Positions 61,599 through 64,000 of a DNA stretch of 64,000 bases are shown here, one piece after another. The notes under the pieces were generated by a model that did not search any database, had not been told where the DNA came from, and saw only the letters and a list, made by a program, of their open reading frames with translations. The stretch's first letter is position 1. Each line of letters begins with the position of its first letter. The stretch is taken from positions 781,855 through 845,854 of the forward strand of contig NZ_LMEA01000001.1 in NCBI RefSeq assembly GCF_001425235.1, in the 5' to 3' direction. The DNA is from Devosia sp. Root413D1 (GTDB taxonomy: Bacteria > Pseudomonadota > Alphaproteobacteria > Rhizobiales > Devosiaceae). The translations under genes and the position numbers were made by a program.

Positions 61599-61796
61599 GC
61601 GGTGCCTCACCCCCACCCTAGCTTTGCTACAGGGCCGCTGGCCCTTAGCGACGCTACCCTCCCCACAAGGGGGAGGGAGAGGCAGCGGCACCAGCACCGT
61701 CCTCACCACCCTCCCTCCCCTTGATGGGGAGGGTAGTGAAGCTTGCCTCTCGCGACAGCGAGGGCCTAGCGGGTGGGGTGGGGCGACGCGCACCGC
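61599..61796. repeat. Large intergenic palindromic repeat
   Basis: GCGGTGCCTCACCCCCACCC then TAGC at the left is mirrored by CTAGCGGGTGGGGTGGGGCG then ACGCGCACCGC at the right. Inner hairpins include CCTCCCCACAAGGGGGAGGG and CCTCCCCTTGATGGGGAGGG. It separates the SBP gene from the permease genes. Confidence 0.78.
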
Positions 61797-61819
61797 TTCA
61801 CACTTCACACTGACTGCCG

Positions 61820-62833
61820 ATGAACCCCTCGGAACCACCGCCGATGTCCCTCACCCAAGCCACCGAGACCGCGCCGCCGGCTGTACCGTTAACGGTCCGG
61901 TTCGGTGGCTGGGGCACCGGCATCATGCTGCTTGCCGTGTGGCTGCTGCTGATCGCCGCCACCGGCCTCTACCGCCCCGACTTCCTGTCGCAGCAGACGG
62001 TGCTGGCCATCGCCTTCACCATGTCGATCGTCGGCGTATTGGCGATCGGGCAGGGGCTCGTCGCCATCTCGGGCGGCTTTATCGACCTGAGCCAGCCGGC
62101 CGGCATGATCACCGCCAGCCTCGTCGCGGTGCGGCTGTCGGAGGCCGGCATGCCGCTTGCCGTCGTGATCGTCGGCGCTGTCCTCACCGGCATGGTGTGG
62201 GGCGCCTTCAATGCGGCGATCATCGTCTTTGCCAAGCTCAATCCGGTGATCGTGACACTGGCCACCAATTTCATCGGCCTCGCCGCCTTGTTCCTGGTGT
62301 TCCAGCTCGCCGAAGTACCGCTCAACTCCGACATCTATCATTTCGGCCGCGCCAGCTTGTTCGGCCTGCCGGCGATCTTCTGGCCGATGCTGGGGCTGGT
62401 GCTGGTGGTGGGGTTCCTCGTGCCGCGCACGAAGTACGGCCGCCGCGCCACCGCCGTTGGCGGCAATCGCGCTGCCGCCAAGGCGCGCGGCATTTCGCTG
62501 AGGGCGACGCGTTTCGCCATCTTCATGGCCGCCGGGGGCTTCGTCGGTTTTGCCGCAGTGCTGTTCGCGGCGACCGCCGGACCGTTCAACCCGGGTTCGG
62601 GCAACGCCATGCAGCTCAACATCATCGCCGGGGTGATCCTCGCCGGCATTTCGCTCGCCGGTGGGCGCGGCAATTTCTGGATGCTGCTGCTGAGCGTCGG
62701 CTTCCTCTCCACCATTCCCACCTCGCTGGTGTTCTTCGGGCTCAGCTCTGACACCCAGTCGATCTTCCAGGGCCTGATCCTCGTCATCGCGGTCGCCATC
62801 GACGGCTTCCGCGCGAGAAAGGGAACGCCGTGA
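61820..62833 (+). CDS. Sugar ABC permease (RbsC/FrcC-like)
   Basis: 337 aa from MNPSEPPPMSLTQATETAPP; a second ATG at 61844 is also possible. It has the RbsC motif ISGGFIDLSQPAGMITASL, NPVIVTLATNFIGLAAL and the C-terminal IIAGVILAGISLAGGRGNFW. Its stop overlaps the GTG start of the next permease by four bases. It pairs with that permease. Confidence 0.86.
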   Translation: MNPSEPPPMSLTQATETAPPAVPLTVRFGGWGTGIMLLAVWLLLIAATGLYRPDFLSQQTVLAIAFTMSIVGVLAIGQGLVAISGGFIDLSQPAGMITASLVAVRLSEAGMPLAVVIVGAVLTGMVWGAFNAAIIVFAKLNPVIVTLATNFIGLAALFLVFQLAEVPLNSDIYHFGRASLFGLPAIFWPMLGLVLVVGFLVPRTKYGRRATAVGGNRAAAKARGISLRATRFAIFMAAGGFVGFAAVLFAATAGPFNPGSGNAMQLNIIAGVILAGISLAGGRGNFWMLLLSVGFLSTIPTSLVFFGLSSDTQSIFQGLILVIAVAIDGFRARKGTP

Positions 62834-63837
62834 GCAACGTCACCGCTGATACCACCGCGTCCACCCTGCCGCCCGCGCCGCATAACCCCTGGCGCGAGCT
62901 GCTGACCGGCTCGGTCGCCTCGATCACCTTCACCTTCATCGCCGTGGTGGCGGTGGGCTGGTTCTGGGTCGGGCCAAAATTCCTGTCGTTTGGCAATATC
63001 TCGATCATGGGCACCTTCCTGATCGTGCCGCTGATCGTCGGCGCCTTCTCCGGCATGGCGCTGCTCTCGGGCGTCGTCGACCTGTCGATCGGCTCGATGG
63101 TCGGCTTCTCCTCGGCGGTGTTCGCGCTGCTGATTTCGCTCGGCTGGGATCCGGCCAGCGCCGCGGCGGTGACGCTCTGCGCCTGCCTTTGCTTCGGCGC
63201 CATCAACGCCATCGCCATTGTCGGCTTCGGCGCAGAGCCGATCGCTGCGACGCTCGGCATGCTGGTGGCTTTGCGCGGCATCGCCTGGGTGCTGCTCGGC
63301 TCGCAGGGCGCCATCTTTGCCTTCAACATCGACATGTTCAACCTGGTCAGCACCACGGTATTCGGGCTGCCGCTGTTCTTCCTCCTCGCCATCCTCTTGA
63401 CCGCCATCGCCGCGCTGATCGTTACCAAGACCCGCGTCGGTCGGCATGTGCAGGCGGTGGGCGGTGACGACAAGGCCGCGGGGCGCGCCGGCATTTCGGT
63501 GAAGAAGGTGCGGGTCGCGGCGCTGCTGCTCTCATCCTTCGGCGCCGGACTCGGCGGCATCGTCTATGCCGCGCAGCTCGGCAGCGCGGCGCGTGCCACC
63601 GGCGTCGGGCTCGAGTTCCAGGTCTATGCGGCGCTGATGATCGGCGGCTACTCGATCCTGCGTGGCGGCGTCGGCAACCCGGTCGGTGGTGCGCTTGGCC
63701 TCTTGGCGGTCGCCGGGGTCAGCAACATCCTCGATCTCAAGGCCATCAGCCCCTACTACGTAAACATCATTGTCGGCCTGCTGCTGCTCGCCGCAGTCCT
63801 GCTCGATCGCCTGCGTGGCGGCGACGCCTACGAATAA
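62830..63837 (+). CDS. Sugar ABC permease (RbsC/FrcC-like)
   Basis: 335 aa from GTG at 62830. LLSGVVDLSIGSMVGFSSAV and AEPIAATLGMLVALRGIAWV are family motifs, and the end MIGGYSILRGGVGNPVGGAL is typical. It is coupled by overlap to the previous permease. The next gene, an enolase-superfamily enzyme, begins 35 bases later and is probably in the same operon. Confidence 0.86.
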   Translation: MSNVTADTTASTLPPAPHNPWRELLTGSVASITFTFIAVVAVGWFWVGPKFLSFGNISIMGTFLIVPLIVGAFSGMALLSGVVDLSIGSMVGFSSAVFALLISLGWDPASAAAVTLCACLCFGAINAIAIVGFGAEPIAATLGMLVALRGIAWVLLGSQGAIFAFNIDMFNLVSTTVFGLPLFFLLAILLTAIAALIVTKTRVGRHVQAVGGDDKAAGRAGISVKKVRVAALLLSSFGAGLGGIVYAAQLGSAARATGVGLEFQVYAALMIGGYSILRGGVGNPVGGALGLLAVAGVSNILDLKAISPYYVNIIVGLLLLAAVLLDRLRGGDAYE

Positions 63838-63872
63838 CAACCAGTTATCACCCGACCCAAGGATTTTGTGCC

Positions 63873-64000
63873 GTGAAGATCTCGGACATCACCATCAAGA
63901 CGTTCCGCACCTATGCCGACCGCTGGGATGTCGGCCACGCGCTGCCTTTGCCCAACACGCAGATGATGCAGACGGTGCTCACCATCCACACCGACGAAGG
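63873..64000 (+). CDS. Enolase-superfamily enzyme, N-terminal part
   Basis: GTG start at 63873 gives MKISDITIKTFRTYADRWDV then GHALPLPNTQMMQTVLTIHT, cut by the window edge at DEG. This is the beginning of the capping domain of the mandelate racemase group (compare the KITDLRV and TDEGIYG starts of others here). It extends the ABC operon with a sixth family member. The catalytic residues lie outside the window. Confidence 0.7.
   Translation, partial: MKISDITIKTFRTYADRWDVGHALPLPNTQMMQTVLTIHTDE

Noticed and set aside
1-64000. CRISPR array, tRNA, rRNA, insertion sequence or prophage
   Set aside because: No regularly spaced direct repeats, no cloverleaf or rRNA sequence, and no transposase, integrase or phage structural gene was recognised on either strand.

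Overview
The window is GC-rich alphaproteobacterial DNA. It is most like the Hyphomicrobiales and possibly a Devosia relative; that placement is inferred from the RirA-type iron regulator, the rhizobial-style rhaSTPQK operon and the rhizobia-like intergenic repeats. No rRNA, tRNA, CRISPR array, transposase or phage gene was seen. It reads as a chromosomal (or chromid) block dominated by uptake and breakdown of plant-derived sugars and acid sugars, with a separate nitrogen-compound locus inside it.

Layout: 1-5.8 kb is the 3' part of an L-rhamnose ABC transporter and kinase operon (rhaS partial, rhaT, rhaP, rhaQ, rhaK). From 6 to 9.7 kb are small regulators, a LacI-family repressor and an aldo/keto reductase. 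From 9.9 to 16.9 kb lies the most striking locus: a Dpp/Opp-type ABC transporter and a metallo-beta-lactamase-fold hydrolase, all on the minus strand. It is split into two transcription units, each headed by a sigma-54 (-24/-12) promoter, a ykkC/guanidine-I riboswitch and a hand-derivable Shine-Dalgarno switch. Next come an ABC-F protein, rirA, a second aldo/keto reductase and a RecD-like helicase. From 22.8 to 28.4 kb are hydrolases, two SDR dehydrogenases and an AtzG/AtzE-like amidase pair. From 28.4 to 32.8 kb are an acid-sugar dehydratase, an IclR regulator, a rhamnose-type mutarotase and a 2-hydroxyacid dehydrogenase. From 32.8 to 35.5 kb an unusual ArsR-type regulator precedes a GH51 arabinofuranosidase. 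An autotransporter, a DUF763 protein and a GNAT-like protein follow.

From 41 to 58.9 kb there are two divergent GntR-controlled systems. The first has a complete MalFGK-type transporter followed by three enolase-superfamily dehydratases (one a recognisable D-mannonate dehydratase of the ManD type) and an RraA-family protein. The second has a transporter without its own ATPase plus a TIM-barrel mannonate dehydratase (UxuA). From 59.7 kb to the end is a ribose/fructose-type ABC operon that runs into a sixth enolase-superfamily gene, cut by the window edge.

How the parts work together: several importers bring in pentose, deoxyhexose or acid sugars, dehydratases make 2-keto-3-deoxy acids, and dehydrogenases or aldolases finish the breakdown. 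Many SBP genes are followed by a strong stem-loop or palindromic repeat before the next transporter gene, which could raise SBP expression relative to the membrane parts. Substrates are inferred from families and neighbours except where stated.
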